Positions 8,867 to 17,969 of a stretch of 64,000 bases of DNA are shown piece by piece. The notes beneath the pieces were generated by a model that was not told the origin of the DNA, made no database searches, and saw nothing but the letters and a program-made list of their open reading frames with translations. Source of the stretch: an uncultured Saprospiraceae bacterium (lineage in GTDB: Bacteria > Bacteroidota > Bacteroidia > Chitinophagales > Saprospiraceae). The DNA lies in assembly GCA_937139495.1 (NCBI GenBank), contig CAKZQC010000026.1:1-64000 (forward strand). Reading direction: 5' to 3'. The position numbers and the translations under genes were made by a program. Each line of letters opens with the position of its first letter. Position 1 is the stretch's first letter.

Positions 8867-9457
8867 ATGCACTTATTATTAATCGACAATTACGATTCGT
8901 TTACCTACAATCTATATGATTACTTATGCAGCTTGGGGGCTACTTGTAGCGTTGTTCGCAATGACGAAACTACATTGGACACACTGAAAGACTGCCAGTT
9001 TGACGCATTGGTGCTTTCACCTGGACCTCAACGCCCTGCTCAAGCAGGTATATTGATGTCCATTATTGATTATTATCATAACAAAAAGCCAATATTTGGT
9101 ATTTGCTTAGGAATGCAAGCCATTGGAGAGTACTTTGGTGCAAAACTTGTTCATGCTAGCCTACCTGTTCACGGCAAAACTTCTGCGGTGTATCAGGAAA
9201 CGAAAAACAAAACTTTTTTGTTTGATAATATACCTAATCCTACCACTGTTATGCGGTATCATTCGTTGATACTAAAGGATTTGCCCGACTGCTTGCAGCC
9301 ACTGGGCTATACTACCGAACATGAATTGATGGCTCTTCAGCACGTAGCACATCCGCTGTGTGGGGTACAATTTCACCCAGAATCTATCTTAACCCAAGAC
9401 GGTTATCAAATGCTAGAGAATTGGTTACGCTATATCCGTAGTGTAATTAATTTGTAA
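8867..9457 (+). CDS. Glutamine amidotransferase, anthranilate/aminodeoxychorismate synthase component II
   Basis: This is a class I glutamine amidotransferase of 196 residues. It has the TrpG/PabA opening LLIDNYDSFTYNL, the nucleophile Cys80 in GICLGMQAIG, and the His170/Glu172 pair in GVQFHPES. The enzyme hydrolyses glutamine and passes ammonia to a chorismate-using partner (TrpE or PabB). No partner gene is in the window, so tryptophan and folate roles cannot be separated; a stand-alone location often means PabA or a shared subunit. The start at 8867 avoids overlap with cvpA; an ATG at 8855 is also in frame. Confidence 0.88.
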   Translation: MHLLLIDNYDSFTYNLYDYLCSLGATCSVVRNDETTLDTLKDCQFDALVLSPGPQRPAQAGILMSIIDYYHNKKPIFGICLGMQAIGEYFGAKLVHASLPVHGKTSAVYQETKNKTFLFDNIPNPTTVMRYHSLILKDLPDCLQPLGYTTEHELMALQHVAHPLCGVQFHPESILTQDGYQMLENWLRYIRSVINL

Positions 9458-9509
9458 GGATAGTCAACAACTAGCAGGTTATAATCGTTTTGATTACAAA
9501 AGAAAAACT

Positions 9510-10172
9510 ATGCACGCATCGGCACTTATATCCTACTCTATACCACCTCTCAAATTATCGGACAAAGGCGAAAAAGCACTCAGCTGGATGAACGACTTTC
9601 ATGTCCGTCATCTGCCTGTAGTCGAAGACGGTATGTTTTTGGGATTACTCTCAGAGGACGAAGTACTCAACTTTGTAGCCCCAGAAAGTTCCGTCAAGGA
9701 CAACAATCCAGAATTGGTGGTTAAGTTCGCCACGACCGACCAGCATCTTTATGATGTCATGAAATTGGTCGTAGATTCCAATCTATCCGTTATTCCTGTA
9801 TTGTCGCCTGAGGGCGAATATCAAGGGATTATTACGATTGATAATCTAGTCAAACAGCTAGTAGAATCCGGCTCTATCACCCACCCTGGAGGGATTTTGG
9901 TACTCGAAATGCCTGCTAGAGATTATTCTTTGGCAGAAATAGCCCGATTGGTAGAATCTGAAAATGCCGCTATTTTGAGTAGTTTTATTACTTCGCCTTA
10001 CGGCAAAGCCAATATAGAACTGACCCTCAAACTTAACAAAGAAGACCTAAAACACGTAGTGGCTACTTTGGAGCGTTTTGGATATGAAGTCGCTTCGTCC
10101 TTTTACGAATCCGATTATATTGATTCGCTCAAAGAACGCTATGCTTCCTTTGTTCGCTACTTGGATATGTAA
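9510..10172 (+). CDS. CBS domain protein with ACT-like C-terminus
   Basis: Two CBS motifs occupy residues 1-120: MNDFHVRHLPVVEDGMFLGLLSEDEV, and VDSNLSVIPVLSPEGEYQGIITIDNLV. The last 90 residues (LEMPARDYSLAEIARLVESENAAILS) look like an ACT-type regulatory fold. Such free-standing CBS proteins bind adenine nucleotides and regulate a partner that is not identified here. The gene lies 52 bases after the amidotransferase on the same strand and may share its transcript. A hairpin follows at 10198. Confidence 0.8.
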   Translation: MHASALISYSIPPLKLSDKGEKALSWMNDFHVRHLPVVEDGMFLGLLSEDEVLNFVAPESSVKDNNPELVVKFATTDQHLYDVMKLVVDSNLSVIPVLSPEGEYQGIITIDNLVKQLVESGSITHPGGILVLEMPARDYSLAEIARLVESENAAILSSFITSPYGKANIELTLKLNKEDLKHVVATLERFGYEVASSFYESDYIDSLKERYASFVRYLDM

Positions 10173-10197
10173 GATTATTATCGCAGATATACTATAC

Positions 10198-10232
10198 AAA
10201 AAGGAGTTGCTTTATTAGCTACTCCTTTTTTT
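10198..10232 (+). terminator. Terminator-like hairpin after the CBS gene
   Basis: A 10-bp stem pairs aaaaaggagt with actccttttt across a 13-base loop and is followed by Ts. The next gene starts 24 bases later. Confidence 0.6.
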
Positions 10233-10255
10233 GCATTCATTTTTATTCTATCAAT

Positions 10256-11344
10256 TTGACTACTTTACGCCCATTTTTATTCGCTCTACTACTGTGTGGT
10301 GGCATGGCTTGCCAAGAGCCAACAACAATCACCACTATACCCGAAAAAATAATTCCTCCTAAGCCCAAACGCATTATTTTGATGATTGGCGATGGCATGG
10401 GACTTTCTCAGATTACAGCCACAACAGTGGTTGCCGAGCAGCCGTTGGCATTGGAACAATTCAAGCATATTGGTTTGGTCAAAACACATTCGACCAAATT
10501 GATAACCGATAGTGCTGCTAGTGCTACGGCTATGGCTACAGGCAAAAAAACCTATAATGGGGCGATAGCAATGGGTGTGGATCAAGACACGCTCCAGACG
10601 ATTGTAGAATATGCCGAAACACTTACCTGGAAAACGGGTATTGTAACCACTGCTACCGTTACGCATGCTACTCCTGCCTCCTTCTACGGACATCAGCCGA
10701 GTCGTAGCCGAGTCAATCGCAAAATAGCGGCTCAGTTTATGACCAAAGATATAGAAGTATTGATGGGCGGTGGCTGGACGTACTTCAAAGATGGTCTAGA
10801 TGGTAGAGATCTTATTGACGAAGCTCGACAGAAAGGTTATTTCGTGACCAATACGATTGAAGTAGGCGAATATGTACCACAAAAAATGATTTGTTTAGTA
10901 TCGTCCGAATTACCGCCACGAATCAAGGAGCGAGGTGATTTTTTGCCGAAGGCAACCAAAAAAACAATTGATATATTATCCCAAAACAATGCTTCTTTTT
11001 TTATGGTAGTAGAAGGTGGGCAAATCGACTGGGGCGGGCATCAAAACAAGGGCGATTATATTACGGAAGAAACCATCGACTTTGACAAAGCCGTCGCACA
11101 CGCACTCGCTTTTGCTCAAAAAGACAAAAACACGCTGGTTCTCGTCACCGCAGACCACGAAACAGGCGGTTGTAGCGTAGCCAAAGGCTCTCTCAAAAAG
11201 AAAGAAGTAACCTGTGCCTTTACGACCGATTATCATACGGGGACAATGGTACCTATATTTGCTTATGGTCCTGGTGCTACGGAGTTTGTAGGCATTATGG
11301 ACAACACCGATATTTTTCACAAAATGAAGTCTTTGATGAACTAG
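10256..11344 (+). CDS. Alkaline phosphatase, lipoprotein
   Basis: The 362-residue protein has the alkaline phosphatase landmarks: the metal-binding MIGDGMG near residue 43, the phosphorylated serine in DSAASATAMATGKKT (Ser86), GGGWTYF, DWGGHQNKGD and the late TADHETGG zinc site. It hydrolyses phosphate monoesters outside the inner membrane. The start is a TTG, chosen because it gives a complete lipoprotein signal (LLLCGGMAC, Cys19); no upstream ATG is in frame. It is smaller than the E. coli enzyme (about 450 aa) and looks like the compact Bacteroidota form. Confidence 0.88.
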   Translation: MTTLRPFLFALLLCGGMACQEPTTITTIPEKIIPPKPKRIILMIGDGMGLSQITATTVVAEQPLALEQFKHIGLVKTHSTKLITDSAASATAMATGKKTYNGAIAMGVDQDTLQTIVEYAETLTWKTGIVTTATVTHATPASFYGHQPSRSRVNRKIAAQFMTKDIEVLMGGGWTYFKDGLDGRDLIDEARQKGYFVTNTIEVGEYVPQKMICLVSSELPPRIKERGDFLPKATKKTIDILSQNNASFFMVVEGGQIDWGGHQNKGDYITEETIDFDKAVAHALAFAQKDKNTLVLVTADHETGGCSVAKGSLKKKEVTCAFTTDYHTGTMVPIFAYGPGATEFVGIMDNTDIFHKMKSLMN

Positions 11345-11489
11345 ACTAACTAAAACAACCTCTTACTAAAGTTATTTACTATCTTTAGCCACTTATACAA
11401 AGCATGGACTGTTTTGAGTCTATTTTTTGTACTTTTCAGAATAAAAGTATTTTGGTGCTTTTTACCAACCAGATACTAGACTTATAGCA

Positions 11490-12140
11490 ATGAACCTAAA
11501 TAACTATATAGAACATACGCTGCTCAAACCAGATACAACTACTGCCCAAGTCAAAGCACTTTGTCAAGAGGCAATTGATCATAACTTTGCAGCCGTTTGT
11601 GTTCCTCCTTTTTACGTTAAGCCTGCGGCTCAATACTTGGAAGACACACCTATCAAAATCGTAACCGTAGTTGGTTTCCCGATGGGTTACAGTGCCATTC
11701 CTACCAAAGTAGAAGAGACCAAAAGAGCCGTAGATGAAGGAGCGGACGAAGTAGATATGGTAGTCAATATAGCCGCTATCAAAGACGGCAATTGGAGTCA
11801 TGTCAAAAATGATATTGATAGTGTCACCACAGCGGTACACCTCAAAGGCAAAGCTATCAAGGTTATTTTGGAAATGGGATTGCTCTCTGCCGCAGAACTA
11901 AAGCAGCTTTGTACTATCTGTGAAGAAGTAGGCGTCAACTATGTCAAAACTTCGACGGGCATCAATGCTGGTGGTGCAACTGTAGAGATGGTCAAACTAC
12001 TGAAAGGAAATATAAAATCTAACATCAAAATAAAAGCATCGGGGGGCATCAAAACTAGAGTATTTGCTCAACAGTTGATACAAGCAGGTGCTGACCGAAT
12101 CGGCACGTCCGCAGGCATTGCTATTGCTAACGAAGCCTAA
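11490..12140 (+). CDS. deoC: Deoxyribose-phosphate aldolase
   Basis: The 216 residues have the usual length of short DeoC enzymes. Motifs include EHTLLKPD, the segment GADEVDMVVN with the acid Asp89, the Schiff-base lysine in NYVKTSTGI (Lys153) and the second lysine in IKASGGIK (Lys182). The enzyme splits 2-deoxyribose-5-phosphate into glyceraldehyde-3-phosphate and acetaldehyde in nucleoside catabolism. No other deo genes are adjacent. A SPOR-like gene follows 34 bases later on the same strand. Confidence 0.95.
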   Translation: MNLNNYIEHTLLKPDTTTAQVKALCQEAIDHNFAAVCVPPFYVKPAAQYLEDTPIKIVTVVGFPMGYSAIPTKVEETKRAVDEGADEVDMVVNIAAIKDGNWSHVKNDIDSVTTAVHLKGKAIKVILEMGLLSAAELKQLCTICEEVGVNYVKTSTGINAGGATVEMVKLLKGNIKSNIKIKASGGIKTRVFAQQLIQAGADRIGTSAGIAIANEA

Positions 12141-12174
12141 AAGATTCTTGTTGATTCCATTAAATATCTTAGCT

Positions 12175-12579
12175 ATGAAATACACACTTATTGGTTTCTT
12201 CCTTTTGTTGTTTGCAGCTACTTCGGTAGCACAAAACGGTACTATTCATATTGACGAAGAGCCTTCTGTTCGTCAACTCATGGATCACCGCAAGGCACTC
12301 AATTTTGAGTCAAAAAGAAAAATAAAAGCATGGAGTGTTCAGGTGTTTATGTCGCACGACAAGTACGAAGCCATCAAAAAAACCGAACAAGTCAAAAATC
12401 AGTTTAGACACCTCAACGAAGATATTGATTGGTTCTATTCGGATCCTTACTACAGACTTTATACGGGTTGCTTTTATACTAAAATAGAGGCTGCTTCGCT
12501 ATTGCACCAGGTTTCGGAAAGCTATCCGAATGCACTGATTTTCAAAAATTCGGAAGTAAAACCTTCTGATTTGCGATAA
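12175..12579 (+). CDS. Small exported protein, SPOR-like domain
   Basis: The 134-residue product has a signal peptide (MKYTLIGFFLLLFAATSVAQ). Its single C-terminal domain resembles a sporulation-related (SPOR) repeat: KAWSVQVFMSHDKYEAIKKTEQVKNQF, then YRLYTGCFYTKIEAASLLHQV. SPOR domains bind denuded peptidoglycan, often at division sites. The start was taken at the ATG that opens the signal peptide, because the upstream in-frame extension overlaps deoC. The stop is only ten bases from the convergent next gene. Confidence 0.65.
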   Translation: MKYTLIGFFLLLFAATSVAQNGTIHIDEEPSVRQLMDHRKALNFESKRKIKAWSVQVFMSHDKYEAIKKTEQVKNQFRHLNEDIDWFYSDPYYRLYTGCFYTKIEAASLLHQVSESYPNALIFKNSEVKPSDLR

Positions 12580-12589
12580 GCGACTATAT

Positions 12590-12961
12590 CTAATCCCAAA
12601 ATAATCGAGTAAGCTGCAAAATGGTTTTTTGTGCCATTTTTTTCTTGCTAGCCAATACAATAGATTCTGCATTTTGCAGAATCTTTTCTTTTAGTGGCTC
12701 CGTGAACACTGCTTCATTCTCTGTATAATACTCCTCAAACACCTTAAAACAAGGTCGCCATACGGCCCGCTGCAATGCCAACTTGCGTACGGTATGAAAA
12801 AGCACCGTCGTACTTTCCAATTCTTCTGTTATTACTTCTGCCCACTCTTCGTGTATCATATCATTGATACGCTTCTGTTCGAGTAGCGACATCGTACTAT
12901 TGGTATTCGCTACCGCAAAAAGCAAGTGTCCTAATGCTTCGTAAAATTCTGCCGTGTACAT
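12590..12961 (-). CDS. Hypothetical small helical protein, possibly TerB-like
   Basis: This 123-residue protein has no signal peptide and is predicted mostly helical. The opening (MYTAEFYEALGHLLFAVANTNSTMSLLEQKRINDMIHEEW) resembles the first helices of TerB-type domains, where a short acidic loop follows the first helix. I cannot confirm the fold by eye and no function is claimed. It is convergent with the SPOR-like gene and lies just downstream of the M29 aminopeptidase on the same strand. Confidence 0.55.
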   Translation of the reverse strand: MYTAEFYEALGHLLFAVANTNSTMSLLEQKRINDMIHEEWAEVITEELESTTVLFHTVRKLALQRAVWRPCFKVFEEYYTENEAVFTEPLKEKILQNAESIVLASKKKMAQKTILQLTRLFWD

Positions 12962-13058
12962 TGTTTTTTATTTTGAGGAGTAGAAAAAAAGGAAACGCTA
13001 TGAAATAGTATTTCCAGCAGGTGAATCCCTACTAGAAATACTATTGAAATTATCTCGT

Positions 13059-14156
13059 TTATAGAAACTTACCATTTTCGTAAACCAAGTCACCATCAGC
13101 GAATATTTTTCCGCCTTGTTTCATATCAGCAATCATATCCCAATGTATAGCCGACTTATTCGTGCCGTTATTTTGAATGTAGGCTTGTCCTACTGCCATG
13201 TGTACGGTTCCGCCTATTTTTTCGTCAAACAAGATATTTTTGACAGGTTCTTGGATACGCATATTGGTACCAATAGCAGCCTCTCCAAATCTTCTAGCAC
13301 CTTCGTCTATTGCGAATATTCTATCCAATAAGAGCTTTCCTTTTTTGGCGTCCCAACTTTCTACCCAACCATCTTTGACCGTCAGCGTAATACCTTCTAC
13401 TTCTTCGCCACTAAACATAGAGGGGTAAGCAAAGTGTATCGTGCCATTGACAGAATCGTCAACAGGCGCCGTATAAACCTCACCAGAAGGCATATTTGTT
13501 TTGCCGTCTGAGTTGATCCAAATCCTGCCTGCACAAGAGAAAGAAATATCTGTACCTTCTCCTACATAACGCACGTCCGATTTGGTATTGAGCATATCCA
13601 CTATCTTTTGTTGATTGCGGCTTACTTCTTCCCATTTAGCCTGAGGGTTATCCTCAAAGAGATAACAAGCATTGTAGATAAAATGAGCGTAATCTTCCAA
13701 AGACATTCCTGCATTTTGAGCATGAGCAGCAGTAGGAAACTCGCATAACGTGCGCTTCATCTCCAAACTTCCAGTGCGTTCCGAATAGCGTTGGCGGTAG
13801 GGCTGTTTTGCCAAACGAGCAATTTTAGAATTTTCGCCGTTCATTTTTTGAGTACTTCGGCTATAGAAAGGCGCTCTAATGAAAATATAGGCATCAAACT
13901 CTTGCATCGCCTGAGCATATAGCGGATCTACATATTTTAGTTGATCGGCATTGCTCTCGTTGTTCTCAATCACAGCTTGGTCTCTGAACTCTAGCTGCAC
14001 GTGTGGCAAACCACCAGCTTTGAGGACTTCTCGATACACTTCACGTACCAAGTCTTCGGCTAGTGTCGTGCTGGAAATCAATACTTTTTCATTTGGTTTT
14101 ATGCTGACGCAATAATTGACCAACAATTTGGCATATTTCGATAATATCGGATTCAT
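13059..14156 (-). CDS. M29 family aminopeptidase
   Basis: At 365 residues it matches the M29 (AmpS/PepS/aminopeptidase T) family length and order. Signs are the opening LSKYAKLLVNYCVSIKPNEKVLI, RQRYSERTGSLEMKRTLCEFPT, DISFSCAGRIWINSDGKTNMPSGE with the first metal-ligand glutamate, FSGEEVEG, and NGTNKSAIHWDMIADM with the histidine and aspartate ligands. These enzymes are cytosolic metallo-exopeptidases releasing N-terminal residues. The stop codon of the upstream pth gene lies seven bases before this start, so the two are almost certainly one transcript. Confidence 0.9.
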   Translation of the reverse strand: MNPILSKYAKLLVNYCVSIKPNEKVLISSTTLAEDLVREVYREVLKAGGLPHVQLEFRDQAVIENNESNADQLKYVDPLYAQAMQEFDAYIFIRAPFYSRSTQKMNGENSKIARLAKQPYRQRYSERTGSLEMKRTLCEFPTAAHAQNAGMSLEDYAHFIYNACYLFEDNPQAKWEEVSRNQQKIVDMLNTKSDVRYVGEGTDISFSCAGRIWINSDGKTNMPSGEVYTAPVDDSVNGTIHFAYPSMFSGEEVEGITLTVKDGWVESWDAKKGKLLLDRIFAIDEGARRFGEAAIGTNMRIQEPVKNILFDEKIGGTVHMAVGQAYIQNNGTNKSAIHWDMIADMKQGGKIFADGDLVYENGKFL

Positions 14157-14162
14157 GAGTAG

Positions 14163-14810
14163 CTATTTTTTAGGTGTAATCAACATTTTATTGAAGGCAT
14201 TCATGGTATTGGCGAGCCCAGCCGTACCAAAACTAAGTACTGCTTTGGCAGCGTGTGCAATGATAGCAGGCAAGTGTTCCTGTTCTTCGCTGGTCCATTT
14301 GCCCAACACAAAATCTACTTGTTGTCCTTGTCGATAGGCATTGCCAATACCCATACGCACACGTGCATATTGATTGTTGCCCAATGTTTCTTCTATGTGT
14401 TTGAGTCCATTGTGCCCCCCAGCACTTCCTTTTGATTTGACTTTGACTTTGCCAAAATCAATATTAAGGTCGTCCAACAAAACTAATAAATTTTCTTGTT
14501 GAATTTTCTCTTTTTGCATCCAATACCGAATGGCATTGCCACTGAGGTTCATATATGTATTTGGCTTAAGCAATATAAACGTACGTCCTTTGTGCTTGAA
14601 TCTGCCGACCCAACCGTAGCGTTCGCTATCCAAAGGCACCTCTTTTTTGGCTGCCAAGTAATCGACCACCTCAAAACCAATATTATGGCGAGTTTGGTCA
14701 TAGCCTGCCCCTTTATTGCCAAGCCCAACAATTAGATATTTCATAGTTGTATCTTCTTCTGGTTTGTTCTCTTTTTTGGAATTTCTAAAATAGTCAAATA
14801 ATCTAAACAT
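14163..14810 (-). CDS. pth: Peptidyl-tRNA hydrolase
   Basis: The core begins MKYLIVGLGNKG and holds the catalytic histidine in QTRHNIGF (His42), the segment KPNTYMNLSGNAIRYW, LLVLLDDLNIDFGKVKVKSKGSAGGHNGLKHI and RVRMGIGN. The enzyme frees tRNA from drop-off peptidyl-tRNAs. A charged 22-residue head (MFRLFDYFRNSKKENK) precedes the core, as in several Bacteroidota orthologues, so I kept the longer start; an ATG at 14744 is the alternative. It follows rplY, the common pairing, and runs into the M29 gene. Confidence 0.95.
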   Translation of the reverse strand: MFRLFDYFRNSKKENKPEEDTTMKYLIVGLGNKGAGYDQTRHNIGFEVVDYLAAKKEVPLDSERYGWVGRFKHKGRTFILLKPNTYMNLSGNAIRYWMQKEKIQQENLLVLLDDLNIDFGKVKVKSKGSAGGHNGLKHIEETLGNNQYARVRMGIGNAYRQGQQVDFVLGKWTSEEQEHLPAIIAHAAKAVLSFGTAGLANTMNAFNKMLITPKK

Positions 14811-14916
14811 AAGTAAAATAGGTGGACAGAACGATAAGAATCGTAAAAATTATAGCTTTGAAATACCTTATTATTTTTGTCCACTTACTAAAGGTTATTG
14901 ACTAAGTAACAAAAAA

Positions 14917-14949
14917 AAGACGTGACATGAAAAAATCATGTCACGTCTT
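14917..14949 (-). terminator. Terminator of rplY
   Basis: The 14-bp perfect stem aagacgtgacatga/tcatgtcacgtctt has a 5-base loop. On the minus strand a run of eight Ts follows, so it ends the L25 message before pth. Confidence 0.85.
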
Positions 14950-14993
14950 CGTTATTTTTTGGTATCTGCTACAACAATAAAGTTATAATATTA

Positions 14994-15596
14994 TTATTTA
15001 GCTACAGTATCTGCTGCTGGTTCAGCTGTTGCAGATTGAGCAGAACGCAATGCACGTGGAATATCCACACTTGCTAGAGGCGTTCCTCCATTGGTTACAA
15101 TCTGTATTCCGTCTGCTACATTCACTTCACGTACACGGATAGATTTACCCAACTCCAATTTAGCAACATCCACTTCGATACTAGCAGTCAAGTTATTTGG
15201 AGTAGTTTTTAGTTTCAATTTACGTACTTTCTGTACCAAAACACCACCTGTTTTTACACCAGCAGCATTACCAACCAAACGTACAGGTATTTCTGTCAAT
15301 ACAGTTTGCCCTTCTACCAACTGTAGAAAATCGATATGAACGATTTTATCAGTTACAGGGTGGAATTGTACATCTTTTACGATTGCTTCTACGCTTTTAC
15401 CATCTACAGTAATAGATGCTTTACGAAGCTCGTTCGTATAAATCAAATCACGAAAAGCTTTAGCGGGAGCACTAAAGTGAATATTGTTTTCACCACCATA
15501 TACTACACAAGGTACTGATTCTTCTTTGCGTAACGCTTTTGTACTTTTTTTACCAAGTTCACTTCTCAAAGTACCTTCTAGAGCAATTGTTTTCAT
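14994..15596 (-). CDS. rplY: 50S ribosomal protein L25 (Ctc form)
   Basis: The 200-residue protein has the 5S-rRNA-binding L25 domain at its start (LEGTLRSELGKKSTKALRKEESVPCVVYGG) and the TL5/CTC beta domain behind it (HIDFLQLVEGQTVLTEIPVRLVGNAAGVKTGGVLVQ). The C-terminal tail is Ala/Thr-rich. L25 binds 5S rRNA in the central protuberance. It stands upstream of pth, separated by a strong terminator, with a promoter-like box 90 bases before the start. Confidence 0.95.
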   Translation of the reverse strand: MKTIALEGTLRSELGKKSTKALRKEESVPCVVYGGENNIHFSAPAKAFRDLIYTNELRKASITVDGKSVEAIVKDVQFHPVTDKIVHIDFLQLVEGQTVLTEIPVRLVGNAAGVKTGGVLVQKVRKLKLKTTPNNLTASIEVDVAKLELGKSIRVREVNVADGIQIVTNGGTPLASVDIPRALRSAQSATAEPAADTVAK

Positions 15597-15682
15597 CTTT
15601 ATATACTATTTTTATGTTCTGATTCTAATTATTTCATTATCTGCTTTTTATTCACCAGATAATCCTTTATCCTTTCGACTTG

Positions 15683-15690
15683 CAAAGTTA
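15683..15690 (-). promoter_or_regulatory. Candidate -7 box of rplY
   Basis: The minus strand reads TAACTTTG, an exact TAnnTTTG match, about 87 bases before the rplY ATG. A TTG-containing stretch lies about 20 bases further upstream, where a -33 element would be expected. Confidence 0.45.
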
Positions 15691-15725
15691 TATAATAACA
15701 AGTATAAAACAATAGGAAGTTCTGA

Positions 15726-17969
15726 TTATTTTATTAATTCTTTCAGAATTTCGATGTTTTTCTGATTCTTAGGCAGATATACCGCTTCTTTTATATCATT
15801 TTTTTCTCTTTTGGTCAGGTGCAACCCCAAAGAGGCGTGTTTATTATCGGCAGTTGGCTCATATTCAAAGTGGACAATATCTACTTTATCGTACCCTATT
15901 TTCGATTTCAGATAGGACGCATATGTACTATGATGGAAACGTTGCAGCGCATCAAGCGAAAAAGCAGGCGAAATAGGATTGAATATCAATTCGGAAATAG
16001 ACTTAGAGGTAGCTTCTGGCACTTCTTGGTTGGTGCTAAACGAACGAATAGATACGATAGTCAAACCACTGGTGTTTTCTCTTATCCATTGGCGAAAGAT
16101 AGTAGCAAAACGAGTCGCACTTTCCAATCCATAATTATCTCTAAATCCAGCATCGGCAACTTGTATCGTCGGCGTGGTTGGCAATTGGACACTCGGAAAA
16201 ATAAACGGAAAAGTACCATTCATGCGCAATGCCGTCATAAATCGCATATTGTAAGGGTTGTGCCCTGCTAGCAATGCCCCAAAATCAACGGCATCTACTT
16301 GTGGTCTTCCGTTGCTCAAATAGGTAAACGGTGGGCGGGTCATATAGCTGACACCCTGTGGCGAAATCACCAACGAGCGGCTGTCGTTCGTAATCATCGG
16401 CGTAACCAATAACATAGGAATCATCGCAGACTGCTCTGGTGCTCTATAGTACTCCAAGTCCATATCCATCAATCCTTCTGTATTTTCGATGAACTGCTGT
16501 TCAAAAATATAGCCTCGGTCTTGCTTATAGGTGTATCCATTGACCTCTCTATCTACCCATGGAATAAAAATATCGTTCACCAAAAAAGTAAAAACTAAGG
16601 GGTTTGCCAAATCTCTAGAAAAGTAGGCGTTGTATTTTGGATTGCTCAGACTATCTACTTTTCCGAGTTGTTTTTGGTAGTAGAGTTCACGATGTACCGC
16701 AGCTCCCCAGATTCCTCCTGACGCACCTGTAATAAGTGCCGTATGATTCATTAGCTTGCCGCCCAACTCTTCGTCGATTCTATTGAGCATGTGATGCGAC
16801 CAAAGACTGGCACGGATACCTCCTCCACTGACGCAAACAATCACTAGCTTTGGTTTTTTTTTATTTACTAGTTTGTCCTTCCAGTTTTCTAAAATCGACT
16901 CTGTGTTTTTTATATCCTCTCGATACAACTTCCTAGAAAAAACACTATCCAATGTACCCAGATTGTACGCAACAGGTTTGGGAGCATAATCGACCCCAAA
17001 AGCTCTATTCTGATAAGAGAACCAGCCCATTCCCATCATCTGACTGACAATACCGAGGATTATTAGTAGAAATAAAATCCGCCATTCGGAAAGCCAATAC
17101 GTAATCGCCCCTATCATGGTAGTCATGATAGAAAACAACAAAAATACAGAAGCAGCTGTAGGAATCCTAAAGTAAGGATATTCGACCAATGCCCCCATTA
17201 GTATCAGTAGCGTGATACTAATACTTTGTATAACAATAGCATTGGCGTGGTTTTGTCGGAATACTTTTTGGAGTAGTTTGTAATGGTAATGCTCTACATT
17301 GCGTACAATTTTCCACTCAAAAAATTCGGACAAATAGTAATCTACTCGCCACGCATTCTGATAAGGGTCATTTTTGGCAATTGCCAACTGTTTTGCCTTG
17401 CGGCGAACGACCAGCGATTTGAGGGCATTGTTGATTTTGAGCTTGTTGCTTTTACGATAAAAATCAATATCGGTATTGGTCCACCTAAAATAGAACATAG
17501 AGAGCAAAATCATGCTCAATGCGCCCAATACAAACCCTAAACAATAGAATACAATGCTGTACTCGGCTGCATACTCATTGTACCACTGGAAGTGGATAAT
17601 CTTGCCCAAATAAAACACCACAAAGATAACTGGAATGATGAAATTATTGAAACTAAATTTAGCAAAAGGTTGATGTAGCGAAGCCAAAAAAGGGAAACGA
17701 TAGCTATTGAGGATATAAATGCTGCTGTTCCATGCAATGAAAAAACTACCATAAGTAATTCCTATCAAATAAAAGCTCCAAAAATTAACCTTGCCCATAT
17801 ACTCAGGATCCAGAAAAAAATAATGTACCCCAAAGTAGGCTCCAAGATCGCCATTGACCATCAAAAAGAGCATTGCCCAAAGGCTCAAAATAAGTACATT
17901 GTGCTTGAGCTGCAACTTAACCAACTGCACAGGCAGCGTATAATAAATTCCGATTAACCTTTCTTTCAT
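15726..17969 (-). CDS. Multi-pass membrane protein with patatin-like hydrolase domain
   Basis: The first 330 residues contain several hydrophobic helices in two groups (LILSLWAMLFLMVNGDL, IVFYCLGFVLGALSMILLS, then SITLLILMGALVEY and ILFLLIILGIVSQMMGMGWF). The remainder is a patatin-like hydrolase: oxyanion loop VCVSGGGIRASLW, nucleophile elbow TGASGG (Ser417 from this start) and the catalytic Asp in VADAGFRDNYG. Patatin proteins cleave acyl groups from lipids. A membrane-tethered form suggests action on membrane lipids, facing the side of its C-terminus. An ATG at 18029 would add 20 residues. It lies upstream of rplY on the same strand. Confidence 0.8.
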   Translation of the reverse strand: MKERLIGIYYTLPVQLVKLQLKHNVLILSLWAMLFLMVNGDLGAYFGVHYFFLDPEYMGKVNFWSFYLIGITYGSFFIAWNSSIYILNSYRFPFLASLHQPFAKFSFNNFIIPVIFVVFYLGKIIHFQWYNEYAAEYSIVFYCLGFVLGALSMILLSMFYFRWTNTDIDFYRKSNKLKINNALKSLVVRRKAKQLAIAKNDPYQNAWRVDYYLSEFFEWKIVRNVEHYHYKLLQKVFRQNHANAIVIQSISITLLILMGALVEYPYFRIPTAASVFLLFSIMTTMIGAITYWLSEWRILFLLIILGIVSQMMGMGWFSYQNRAFGVDYAPKPVAYNLGTLDSVFSRKLYREDIKNTESILENWKDKLVNKKKPKLVIVCVSGGGIRASLWSHHMLNRIDEELGGKLMNHTALITGASGGIWGAAVHRELYYQKQLGKVDSLSNPKYNAYFSRDLANPLVFTFLVNDIFIPWVDREVNGYTYKQDRGYIFEQQFIENTEGLMDMDLEYYRAPEQSAMIPMLLVTPMITNDSRSLVISPQGVSYMTRPPFTYLSNGRPQVDAVDFGALLAGHNPYNMRFMTALRMNGTFPFIFPSVQLPTTPTIQVADAGFRDNYGLESATRFATIFRQWIRENTSGLTIVSIRSFSTNQEVPEATSKSISELIFNPISPAFSLDALQRFHHSTYASYLKSKIGYDKVDIVHFEYEPTADNKHASLGLHLTKREKNDIKEAVYLPKNQKNIEILKELIK

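Noticed and set aside
10289..10693. Antisense open frames over the alkaline phosphatase gene
   Set aside because: The sense frame carries every catalytic motif and the antisense products resemble nothing.
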